From assembly GCA_023129805.1 (NCBI GenBank), contig JAGMBK010000108.1:1-5671 (forward strand): a stretch of 5,671 nt of DNA, read 5' to 3'. Numbering within the stretch: position 1 is the first letter of the stretch; each line of letters starts with the position of its first letter. Below are positions 1-5,671 of this stretch, piece by piece. The notes below the pieces were generated by a model. That model had not been told where the DNA came from, did not search any database, and was given only the letters and a program-made list of their open reading frames with translations. The DNA comes from Candidatus Zixiibacteriota bacterium (GTDB lineage Bacteria; Zixibacteria; MSB-5A5; SM1-73). The position numbers and the translations under genes were made by a program.

Positions 1-468
1 GAGACCATGGAAGCCACCTTGAACATCTCCGAAACCGGACATTTAGCCTTTGCCACTTTGCATACCAACTCTTGTGCCGAGTCGATCAACAGAATCATAG
101 ATGTCTTTCCCACCAACCAGCAGGAACAGGTTCGGGTCACTCTCTCCTTCGTTTTGCAGACGGTGGTAAGTCAACAGTTGATCCCTAAAATAGGAGGAGG
201 CAGGGTGTTGGCTTTGGAGATTATGATCTGCACACCGGCCATCAGAGCTTTGATCCGGGACGATAAGATCCATCAGATATATAGCCTGATGCAGGCAGGA
301 CAGAAATTTGGCATGAGGACCATGAATCAGTCTTTAGCCGAGCTTTATCTGAAACATAAAATCACCCTGGGTGACGCCATGGCAAGAAGCTCAAATATGC
401 AGGAACTGAATGAGCTCTTAGCCAGAAAATCTGAGATAAACCGGCAACGGCATACAGCTGGAGTATAA
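1..468 (+). CDS. pilT: Type IV pilus retraction ATPase PilT, C-terminal part (5' end outside window)
   Basis: Hexameric cytoplasmic ATPase of the secretion ATPase (GspE/PilT) family that drives pilus retraction. The frame is open from base 1 and codes for 155 residues. The fragment opens with Glu-Thr, matching the residues just after the Walker B motif (GEMRDxET in the family), so the Walker A and Asp boxes lie upstream, roughly 200 residues being missing. Visible are the His box (GHLAFATLHT, fragment residues 13-22), the IIDVFP segment (32-37), and the PilT-type C-terminal motifs AIRALIRD (80-87; family AIRNLIRE) and GMRTMNQSL (104-112; family GMQTLDQSL). These favour PilT over the assembly ATPase PilB. 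ATG codons within the fragment, such as base 7, are internal. The gene ends with TAA at 466-468, 144 bases before pilC, consistent with a pilus operon. The exact paralogue (PilT or PilU) cannot be fixed from this part. Confidence 0.93.
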   Translation, partial: ETMEATLNISETGHLAFATLHTNSCAESINRIIDVFPTNQQEQVRVTLSFVLQTVVSQQLIPKIGGGRVLALEIMICTPAIRALIRDDKIHQIYSLMQAGQKFGMRTMNQSLAELYLKHKITLGDAMARSSNMQELNELLARKSEINRQRHTAGV

Positions 469-612
469 TTCACAAAAGTGAAATTGAGAAAAACTCAAAA
501 CAAAAGCATAACTCTTCAAACAGCGCAGACATTTACTCTAAAGAGCCAAATTAGGCTCTTGTGGAGAGACTCGGGCTTTAGGGGTGACAGTTTCTGAGGG
601 AAGGAGGTTGAA
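469..612 (+). other. pilT-pilC intergenic leader with hairpins
   Basis: This 144-base gap contains no plausible gene. A small hairpin follows the pilT stop directly (TTCAC 469-473, loop AAAA, GTGAA 478-482). A second, perfect 7-bp stem pairs AAGAGCC (541-547) with GGCTCTT (554-560) around a 6-base loop, and CTCT (536-539) can add four pairs with AGAG (565-568) across a small internal loop. Neither is followed by a T-run, so intrinsic termination is unlikely. They could be mRNA-processing or stability elements that set the PilT:PilC ratio, but this is inference. I recognise no known riboswitch class here. Confidence 0.5.
601..607 (+). promoter_or_regulatory. Strong Shine-Dalgarno site deciding the TTG start of pilC
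   Basis: AAGGAGG lies five bases before TTG at 613-615. The next residues (PVFTYKGRT) are the normal beginning of PilC proteins, so the TTG is the true start. No ATG in this frame is suitably placed. The near-perfect ribosome site probably compensates for the weak start codon. Confidence 0.85.
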
Positions 613-1812
613 TTGCCAGTTTTCACCTATAAGGGAAGGACATCACGGGGAACTCAGGTTACAGGTGAGTTGAAGGCAAAAAACCGGGCTGAGCTAGAAA
701 GGATCCTGCGGAGCAAAAAGATTTTAGTCTCTCAGGTTTCTACCAAGCCTTCTCAAATTAACATAAGAATCGGCACGGGAATAAAGAAGGTGCATATCTC
801 CCGATTCACCCGCCAGTTTGCCACTATGATCGGGGCTGGACTCCCCATGGTTCAGTGTCTGGAGATATTATCCCAGCAGATGGAATCAAAAGAACTGAGA
901 AGGATCATTGGCGAGATAAAGGAAAGCGTGCAGGCAGGGACCACCTTGGCAGAAGCCTTAGCCCGACACAAAAAGGTTTTCGATCATCTTTTTGTCAACA
1001 TGGTGGACGCAGGTGAGATCGGAGGAGCTTTAGACATCATTCTGGTAAGACTGGCCACTTACAGGGAAAAGGCGGATGCTCTGGTACGTAAGGTCAAAGG
1101 AGCCTTAATCTATCCGTCGGTGGTGATAACAGTAGCTATCGGAGTCACCTTCATCATGTTGACTTACATAGTGCCCGTATTTGCCAAGATGTTCTCCGGT
1201 CTGGGTGCGGAGTTACCTGCCCCCACTCGGTTCATCCTGTCTTTGAGCATGTTCCTGCGAAACAATATCTTAACCGGTTTGGTTTTGTTAATCCTTTTGA
1301 TTGTCGCATATAAATTTTATTCCAAGACCGATAAGGGTAGATTGAATATCGACCGCATAAAACTGCGAATTCCACTTGTGGGAGATTTGATCAGAAAGAG
1401 CGCCATCTCGAGATTTTCACGCACCTTGGGAACCTTAATCTCCTCCGGAGTTCCCATTCTGGATGCGCTGGACATCACCGCCAAGACATCAGGCAATCGG
1501 GTAATACATGATGCCATAAAAAAATCAGTCATCTCCATAGCAGAAGGAGAGACCATAACTCAGCCCTTGAAGCAATGTGGGGTCTTTCCTCCCATGGTTA
1601 CCCAGATGATCTCAGTGGGAGAAAAAACCGGAGGGCTGGATGAGATGCTTTCCAAGATTGCCGACTTCTATGATGAGGAGGTGGATGCTGCGGTGGCAGC
1701 TTTAACCTCCGTTATCGAGCCGGTGATCATAGTCATCATGGGAGTGGTGATCGGAGGAATCTTGATAGCCATGTACCTCCCTATGTTCGAGATTATGGGA
1801 AAGATACAGTAA
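613..1812 (+). CDS. pilC: Type IV pilus inner-membrane platform protein PilC
   Basis: Polytopic platform protein (T2SSF/GspF/PilC family) that links the pilus ATPases to pilin assembly at the inner membrane. It has 399 residues, normal for the family. The N-terminal region begins PVFTYKGRT and is followed by two homologous cytoplasmic T2SSF domains. Domain 1 begins near ISRFTRQFATMIGAGLPM (62-79) and includes MVDAGEIGGALD (130-141). Domain 2 begins near ISRFSRTLGTLISSGVPI (265-282) and includes MISVGEKTGGLDEML (332-346). Likely membrane segments are residues 166-190, 217-236 and 366-390, the usual three-helix layout. The start is TTG with a strong Shine-Dalgarno site, and the stop is TAA at 1810-1812. 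Position after pilT suggests co-transcription. No damage or missing motif is seen. A type II secretion GspF is the alternative, but the PilT neighbour argues for the pilus. Confidence 0.96.
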   Translation: MPVFTYKGRTSRGTQVTGELKAKNRAELERILRSKKILVSQVSTKPSQINIRIGTGIKKVHISRFTRQFATMIGAGLPMVQCLEILSQQMESKELRRIIGEIKESVQAGTTLAEALARHKKVFDHLFVNMVDAGEIGGALDIILVRLATYREKADALVRKVKGALIYPSVVITVAIGVTFIMLTYIVPVFAKMFSGLGAELPAPTRFILSLSMFLRNNILTGLVLLILLIVAYKFYSKTDKGRLNIDRIKLRIPLVGDLIRKSAISRFSRTLGTLISSGVPILDALDITAKTSGNRVIHDAIKKSVISIAEGETITQPLKQCGVFPPMVTQMISVGEKTGGLDEMLSKIADFYDEEVDAAVAALTSVIEPVIIVIMGVVIGGILIAMYLPMFEIMGKIQ

Positions 1813-1865
1813 ACTAAATCTGAAGGAGTGGACTAAATTCACCAGGTATACTTTTAGCTTGACCA

Positions 1866-1903
1866 TGCACCACTGCGTTTTTTTAGCAGTGGTGTAAATT
1901 TTT
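1866..1903 (+). terminator. Probable intrinsic terminator after pilC
   Basis: The arms CACCACTGC (1868-1876) and GCAGTGGTG (1886-1894) form a perfect 9-bp stem, extendable by a G-T and a T-A pair. The 9-base loop is T-rich. The 3' tail TAAATTTTT (1895-1903) is A/T-rich but its T-run starts late, so termination may be incomplete. It lies 55 bases past the pilC stop and would separate pilT-pilC from the kinase gene. Confidence 0.6.
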
Positions 1904-2032
1904 AAGCCTTTCCCAGTTTGAAAATCTGAGATTGTAAAGCTTCCACTTTTTAATTACAAAATCAAGCGGGCTTGATAAGGCGATTGATCAAAACCGCACC
2001 TTATTCCCGTTTGGTTCATGAAGGGGAAAAAA

Positions 2033-2053
2033 GCAATGTGAACAAAACATTGC
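2033..2053 (+). repeat. Inverted repeat (7-bp arms) in the kinase leader
   Basis: GCAATGT (2033-2039) and ACATTGC (2047-2053) are perfect inverted arms around a 7-base loop, about 80 bases before the kinase start. Only a broken T-rich stretch follows (GTTTTGCTTTCT), so this is a poor terminator. It could equally be an operator for a dimeric regulator or an RNA hairpin. Nothing further in the sequence decides between these. Confidence 0.4.
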
Positions 2054-2132
2054 AGTTTTGCTTTCTGATAAGACTTAAGCCTCTGAGTAAGCCATCATTT
2101 TAAAGAAAAGGCCCAAATCAGGTTAGATATAG

Positions 2133-3896
2133 ATGAATATAAACAGATCAGAATCCTCTTATTCTAAAATCCCCTGGCTTCTTTTATCACGACTTTTCAT
2201 ATTTATTCTGTTGTTGATAATTGTGGTTCTCTTTTTTCGGGTGCCGGATTTTCTGGTGCTGCCCTTCACGATTTACTCTTTTGTGACCCTGGCTCTTCTC
2301 TTGCTCATTGCGTTTGATCTGCGGCAAACTCAAAAGCTACTATTCAGTGCTGTAGTGATCTTGCAGCTCATCTTGGAGATTGCAGTCGAGACCGGTGTAG
2401 TTCATCATACCGGTGGCATAAATAGCCCCTTTGCTATCCTCTATGTTTTGACCATACTTTCCGCCAGTCTGGCTTACAGTTTAATAGGAGGTGTGGCTAT
2501 GGCGGGCCTATCCAGCCTGGCTTATGTTTCTATCCTTTGGTTTGAAGAAGCATTGGAATTTTCCTTCAAAAGCCTACTTTTGATTAGCGATGCCGCATTT
2601 TATGAGACTTTTCTTTACATCTGTACCTTCTTTCTGGTGGCTTTCATAAGTGGCTATTTTGCTCAAAAATTGAAAGTAAAAGGGGAACAGCTGTGGAGTG
2701 CTTCTCTGGAGTTGAATAAGATCAAAGCGGATACAGGCGAGATATTAAAACATTTAAAAAGCGGTCTTATCACCATCGACACCTGGGGAAGAATTGTCTA
2801 TTTTAACCGGTCAGCAGAGGAGATATTGGGATATTCTGAAGCCGAGGTGAAGGGAAAAGATTGCCGGGTGGTGTTTAAGCAAAGAATGCCCCGGCTGGCG
2901 GAAAAGATCATTCAGGTGGTAAGGTTCAACCAAGAGGATTCAAGGGGTTTTCTGTATATCGAAGATAAAAACAACCGAAAGATTCCTATCGGAATAAGCA
3001 CATCCATCCTGGGGGATAGGGGAAAAGGAGTGAGGGGTGTGATCGCCGTCTTTCAAGATATCACCGAGGTGATGAAACTGGAGGAAAGAATTAGGATGGC
3101 TGACAGATTGGCCGCAGTGGGGGAACTCTCTGCCGGAATCGCTCATGAGATTCGAAATCCGTTAGCCTCCATCTCCGGGTCGGTGGAGATTTTAAAGGAG
3201 GAGCTTTCCTTGTCCGAGGAGAATCGAAAACTCTTGGATCTGATCATTAAAGAGACCGGAAGATTGAATCGGATTGTTACGGATTTCTTGAAGTATGCTC
3301 GCATTGGTCCTTCGATGTTGAACAAGGTGGAGTTGATCCATCTTTTAGATGAAGTTACAGAGATTGCCAAAAAGCACCCATCTTTTAAAGAGAACATCTG
3401 CATAAAGAAAATCTTCTCTTCACATGTGCCATATGTTTTGGGTGAAGAGAATCAGATAAAGCAGATTCTTTTAAATCTTTTAGTAAATGCCATGGAATCA
3501 ATGGAAGAGAAGGGCGGAGAGATACTGATAACTGATAAGACTTTAAATCAATTAGATCAATTTTATTTCACCGAGGAGGAGCCGGAGGAGTCTGAATGGG
3601 TTGCTATTGCCATCGCCGATCAAGGGAGTGGAATGACAGAGGAACAGAAGGAAAAGATTTTTTCTCCATTCTATTCCACCAAGAAGAATGGCACCGGTTT
3701 GGGACTGGCAATAGTGCAAAGGTTGGTAAACAATCTGGGTGGAAGAATGGAATTTCTTAGCCAGCCAGGCAAAGGCTCTGTGTTTGTGGTCTATCTACAG
3801 AAATATGTGAAAAGGAAAGCTAAGCTCTCCCAAACGGTTAATACTACAACTTCAGCAAACTTAGATGTTTGCACTTCAGAATTTCGGCAAACATAA
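2133..3896 (+). CDS. pilS: Membrane PAS-domain sensor histidine kinase, PilS-like
   Basis: Inner-membrane two-component kinase of 587 residues. Six hydrophobic segments (about residues 15-35, 40-61, 68-88, 98-118, 119-137, 158-176) form the sensor, which carries a TGGINSPF element (93-100) common in PilS/NtrY-like kinases. A linker (about 177-205) leads to a PAS domain (about 206-310, ending in VFQDITE). The HisKA domain has the H-box AHEIRNPL with phosphorylatable His338. The ATPase domain shows the N-box NLLVNAMESM (448-457), G1 DQGSGM (496-501), F-box FSPFYSTK (510-517) and G2 GTGLGLA (520-526); all key residues are present. In the family, PilS phosphorylates PilR to drive pilin transcription from a sigma-54 promoter. 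The pilus neighbours support that role, but no pilR follows. The ATG has only a weak ribosome site (AGGT, 2120-2123). A polar tail of about 30 residues follows the last kinase motif. An NtrB- or AtoS-like kinase for another signal is possible. Confidence 0.87.
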   Translation: MNINRSESSYSKIPWLLLSRLFIFILLLIIVVLFFRVPDFLVLPFTIYSFVTLALLLLIAFDLRQTQKLLFSAVVILQLILEIAVETGVVHHTGGINSPFAILYVLTILSASLAYSLIGGVAMAGLSSLAYVSILWFEEALEFSFKSLLLISDAAFYETFLYICTFFLVAFISGYFAQKLKVKGEQLWSASLELNKIKADTGEILKHLKSGLITIDTWGRIVYFNRSAEEILGYSEAEVKGKDCRVVFKQRMPRLAEKIIQVVRFNQEDSRGFLYIEDKNNRKIPIGISTSILGDRGKGVRGVIAVFQDITEVMKLEERIRMADRLAAVGELSAGIAHEIRNPLASISGSVEILKEELSLSEENRKLLDLIIKETGRLNRIVTDFLKYARIGPSMLNKVELIHLLDEVTEIAKKHPSFKENICIKKIFSSHVPYVLGEENQIKQILLNLLVNAMESMEEKGGEILITDKTLNQLDQFYFTEEEPEESEWVAIAIADQGSGMTEEQKEKIFSPFYSTKKNGTGLGLAIVQRLVNNLGGRMEFLSQPGKGSVFVVYLQKYVKRKAKLSQTVNTTTSANLDVCTSEFRQT

Positions 3897-3988
3897 ATAT
3901 CCGTAATGCAAGATCTCACCGAAGACTACTCATTAAAAGATGACGTAAATTGAGCTTGCCGGCTGCGATCCAAAATGATCGAAACCTG

Positions 3989-4018
3989 TAACCGCCCTTT
4001 TCGGGGCGGTTATTTTTT
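3989..4018 (+). terminator. Strong intrinsic terminator after the kinase gene
   Basis: TAACCGCCC (3989-3997) pairs perfectly with GGGCGGTTA (4004-4012) around the 6-base loop TTTTCG, and six T residues (4013-4018) follow directly. The GC-rich stem and immediate T-run make this a textbook terminator on the + strand. It lies about 90 bases past the kinase stop codon and separates that transcript from the beta-helix gene. Confidence 0.93.
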
Positions 4019-4029
4019 GTTAATTGTGC

Positions 4030-4057
4030 TTGGAGATTGGGGAAATCTTGTTATATT
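4030..4057 (+). promoter_or_regulatory. Possible promoter for the beta-helix gene
   Basis: TTGGAG (4030-4035) and TATATT (4052-4057) lie 16 bases apart, just past the terminator and about 75 bases before the start codon. The -10 match is good, but the -35 matches only in TTG. Position supports a promoter here, since the strong terminator upstream requires one. The assignment of exact boxes is tentative, and promoter rules in this lineage may differ from sigma-70 of E. coli. Confidence 0.33.
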
Positions 4058-4119
4058 AAATTAGAGAACACGGAAAACTCTAAATATAATTCAGGCGTTT
4101 TATGGTAATTCCGATTTGT

Positions 4120-4123
4120 AGGA
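4120..4123 (+). promoter_or_regulatory. Ribosome binding site of the beta-helix gene
   Basis: AGGA, followed by AAA, sits eight bases before ATG 4132. It supports that start, which also yields a good signal peptide at once. Confidence 0.6.
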
Positions 4124-4131
4124 AAATAACC

Positions 4132-5671
4132 ATGAAGAGGTTTTTGATCCTCTGCGCGTTGAATTTTGCTCTGTTTATCTCAAATCCCCTTCAAGCAAGA
4201 ATCATCCATGTCCCGGGTGATTCTTCCACCATTCAGGGTGGCATCAACGGTGCAGTTGACGGAGATACGGTCTTGGTGGCAAGAGGACATTACTATGAAA
4301 GGATAAATTTTGCTGGAACTGCCATCTTAGTTGCCAGCAATTTTATCTTTGATAACGACACAACCACCATCGATTCCACTGTCATTGACGGTGAAAATAG
4401 TGGGACTGTAGTCGTATTTCCGGGATATGCACCTTCAGCCTCGATTCTTCAAGGATTCACCATCACTAACGGATATTCAATGGAGAGTAGAAGAACCTAC
4501 GGTTGGTCTGGTAAGTCTATAATCACCACCAACATCATGACTGGAAGCTATGCCGATTACGGGGACGGCGAGATTCACTGTGAAGATAGTCCACCTGTGA
4601 TAACGAGCAATATTATCACCGGTAACGATGGTGACGGAATCTACTGTGAAGGTTACGTGCCTAAAATCACCAACAATACCACATCAGGCAACTTTACTGC
4701 CCCTGGCGGCGGAATCTACTGCTGGTCCGCCGCCCCTACAATCAAACACAATATCGTAACCAATAACTCTGGTAGTGGTATCCGGTGCCAAATATCCTCG
4801 CCTACTATCAACAGCAACAATGTAATTGACAATGGCGGTATTGGAATCCGTTGCGAGGAGTTCTCCTCGCCCACCATCAACGACAACGCTATTACCGGCA
4901 ACTCTGGTGGAGGAATATTCTGTTTCCTGTTATCTTCGCCTGTCATAAGGAACAATGTTATAGCCGGCAACTCGGCAGTTTATATTGGTGGTATCTGCTG
5001 TTTCGACTACTGTTCTCCTGTGATCAGCAACAACACCATAAGTGGGAATTTCGCTCAGGAGTATTCTGGGGGTGGAATCCTCTGTTCTAACAACTCTTCA
5101 CCAACTATCTGTAACAATACGATAACTGGCAATCATGCCGGCGACTATGGCGGTGGGGTCTGTGTCACCCTCTTCTCTTCGCCCACCATAAGCGGCAATA
5201 CAATAAGCGGAAACTTTGCCGGGCTTACAGGCGGAGGCATCTACTGCGATTTTGGCTCGCCCATTATAATGAACAATACTATATCCGACAACTCCGCTGA
5301 GCAGGGCGGTGGGATCTGGTGCTTTGACTCCTCACCTATAATCAGCAACAATATCATCTCAAACAGCGTGTGTGGCGGAGGGATTGCCTGCGGGGACTTT
5401 ACTTATCCTAAGATCCGCCATAATGATGTGTGGAACAACGCTGATGGAAATTTTTATGGGTGTCCAGCAGGTATCGGGGATACCAGCTGGGGAGCCAATT
5501 TTAACGGCACGCCTTGTGACAGTTTTTACAACATCATAAGAGATCCACTTTTTGCCGACACAACAGATTTTAAACTCCTCTGTAATTCCCCCTGCATCGA
5601 TGCCGGTGATTCGAGCATTTATGTTCCCCCCGATAGTGGCGGATGCAGGATTGATATGGGAGCACACGAGT
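4132..5671 (+). CDS. Secreted right-handed parallel beta-helix repeat protein (3' end outside window)
   Basis: The frame stays open for 513 codons to the window edge. A signal peptide is clear: Lys-Arg at 2-3, hydrophobic core about 4-17, likely signal peptidase I cut after LQA (residue 22). An N-terminal cap follows (STIQGGINGAVDGDTVLVA, 32-50), as in pectate-lyase-fold proteins. Residues about 144-430 form twelve coils of 22-28 residues with the pattern GGGIxCxxSSPTIxxNxIxGN. A C-terminal region carries DPLF (471-474), SPCIDAG (486-492) and IDMGAHE (507-513), a typical end to such a domain; a sorting or anchoring domain could follow outside the window. The mature part has 21 cysteines, twelve at equivalent coil positions. 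Fold and export are well supported. The function is unknown: adhesion, a surface layer and polysaccharide binding or cleavage are all possible, and I see no recognisable catalytic signature. It appears to be transcribed separately from the pilus genes. Confidence 0.92.
   Translation, partial: MKRFLILCALNFALFISNPLQARIIHVPGDSSTIQGGINGAVDGDTVLVARGHYYERINFAGTAILVASNFIFDNDTTTIDSTVIDGENSGTVVVFPGYAPSASILQGFTITNGYSMESRRTYGWSGKSIITTNIMTGSYADYGDGEIHCEDSPPVITSNIITGNDGDGIYCEGYVPKITNNTTSGNFTAPGGGIYCWSAAPTIKHNIVTNNSGSGIRCQISSPTINSNNVIDNGGIGIRCEEFSSPTINDNAITGNSGGGIFCFLLSSPVIRNNVIAGNSAVYIGGICCFDYCSPVISNNTISGNFAQEYSGGGILCSNNSSPTICNNTITGNHAGDYGGGVCVTLFSSPTISGNTISGNFAGLTGGGIYCDFGSPIIMNNTISDNSAEQGGGIWCFDSSPIISNNIISNSVCGGGIACGDFTYPKIRHNDVWNNADGNFYGCPAGIGDTSWGANFNGTPCDSFYNIIRDPLFADTTDFKLLCNSPCIDAGDSSIYVPPDSGGCRIDMGAHE
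4561..5424 (+). repeat. Twelve tandem beta-helix coil repeats within the coding sequence
   Basis: Degenerate in-frame repeats of about 66-84 bases encode the coils of the beta-helix protein. Each can be aligned on a conserved cysteine codon, at residues 150, 172, 197, 219, 241, 264, 290, 318, 344, 372, 397 and 420. The DNA copies have diverged (synonymous and non-synonymous changes), so this is an old protein repeat, not a recent tandem duplication. The first coil is the least regular, with GDGEIHC in place of GGGIYC. Confidence 0.88.

Larger units (their letters stand above)
1813..2132 (+). other. 320-base gene-free gap before the sensor kinase, rich in inverted repeats
   Basis: No credible coding frame is seen on either strand. 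The gap holds, in order: an AAGGAG sequence at 1823-1828 with no suitable start codon behind it; a perfect 9-bp hairpin (1868-1894), listed separately; the palindromic pair ATCAAG/CTTGAT (1961-1966 and 1971-1976, loop CGGG); an overlapping alternative pairing ATAAGG/CCTTAT (1975-1980 and 1999-2004); and GCAATGT/ACATTGC (2033-2039 and 2047-2053, 7-base loop). It most likely contains the end of the pil transcript and the promoter and leader of the kinase gene. I could not pick a convincing sigma-70 or sigma-54 promoter. Confidence 0.55.
3897..4131 (+). other. Intergenic region between kinase and beta-helix genes
   Basis: This 235-base region holds the terminator at 3989-4018 and the leader of the next gene. 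Before the terminator are a small hairpin (CGATC 3966-3970 with GATCG 3977-3981) and a 15-codon ATG frame (3906-3953) that has no ribosome site and is not called. No start of a response regulator gene (the expected PilR) is found. The stretch after 4019 is A/T-rich, as expected for a promoter region. Confidence 0.6.

Noticed and set aside
43..273. Minus-strand frame within pilT
   Set aside because: It is a shadow of the PilT His-box region; the sense strand carries clear family motifs.
1317..1556. Minus-strand frame within pilC
   Set aside because: It is antisense to the second T2SSF domain, with no features of its own.
1961..2053. Possible CRISPR-like or tandem repeat array suggested by several palindromes
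   Set aside because: The palindromes differ in sequence and have no regular spacing, so there is no array.
2041..2132. Sigma-54 promoter upstream of the kinase gene
   Set aside because: A TTGCA occurs at 2050-2054, but no TGGCAC-like element lies at the required distance upstream.
2940..3403. Two minus-strand frames within the kinase gene
   Set aside because: Both are antisense to the PAS and HisKA coding sequence, which is intact and motif-rich.
3906..3953. 15-codon ATG frame (MQDLTEDYSLKDDVN) after the kinase gene
   Set aside because: It has no Shine-Dalgarno site and no similarity to a response regulator start, and is short enough to occur by chance.
4716..4970. Open frame on the minus strand, repeat-like protein rich in Leu, Ile and Pro
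   Set aside because: It lies inside the beta-helix gene. Its apparent repeats are the antisense image of the coil repeats. The sense frame has a signal peptide and family motifs; this one has none.
4851..5090. Open frame on the plus strand inside the beta-helix gene
   Set aside because: It is an alternative frame of the repeat region with no family motif and no ribosome site; the true frame runs uninterrupted through it.
4561..5424. Recent tandem DNA duplication or mobile element in the repeat region
   Set aside because: Coil copies are diverged at DNA level and vary in length. There are no terminal inverted repeats or transposase motifs, so this is an ancient protein repeat.
5359..5667. 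102-codon open frame on the minus strand
   Set aside because: It is antisense to the C-terminal part of the beta-helix protein, where the sense frame carries DPLF and SPCIDAG motifs. No domain is recognisable in the antisense product.

Overview
The window reads as chromosomal DNA of a Gram-negative, probably uncultured bacterium. All genes are on the + strand. It joins the end of a type IV pilus (T4P) cluster to an unrelated gene for an exported repeat protein. The last protein has the signature layout of large surface proteins common in candidate phyla of the FCB superphylum and its neighbours (Zixibacteria, WOR-3/Stahlbacteria, Latescibacteria and similar): an opening of the 'IHVPGDSSTIQ' type, coils of the 'GGGIYC..SSPTI.NNTI.GN' type, and closing DPLF and SPCIDAG motifs. 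That placement is an inference from motif style and moderate GC content, not a proven assignment.

Layout. Bases 1-468 are the 3' end of a PilT-like pilus retraction ATPase, cut by the window edge. A 144-base gap with a hairpin leads to a complete pilC (613-1812, TTG start with a strong ribosome binding site), the inner-membrane platform protein. A 320-base gap (1813-2132) follows, with a good hairpin/terminator candidate and several other inverted repeats but no convincing gene. Bases 2133-3896 encode a complete six-helix, PAS-containing histidine kinase of the PilS/NtrB type. A strong intrinsic terminator at 3989-4018 closes this block. From 4132 to the window end runs an open frame of 513 codons for a secreted right-handed parallel beta-helix protein with no stop codon in the window.

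How the genes fit together. PilT powers pilus disassembly and twitching, PilC couples the cytoplasmic ATPases to the pilus, and a PilS-type kinase usually controls pilin transcription by phosphorylating the sigma-54 activator PilR. No PilR gene follows the kinase; a terminator and the beta-helix gene stand there instead. The beta-helix gene has its own leader and probably its own promoter, and looks like an independent transcription unit. Its most striking trait is a cysteine at the same position in each of twelve successive coils. I see no RNA genes, CRISPR arrays, insertion sequences or phage genes, and no clear evidence of an undescribed system. The points most worth checking are the cysteine ladder, the kinase without a neighbouring regulator, and the structured gap in front of it.
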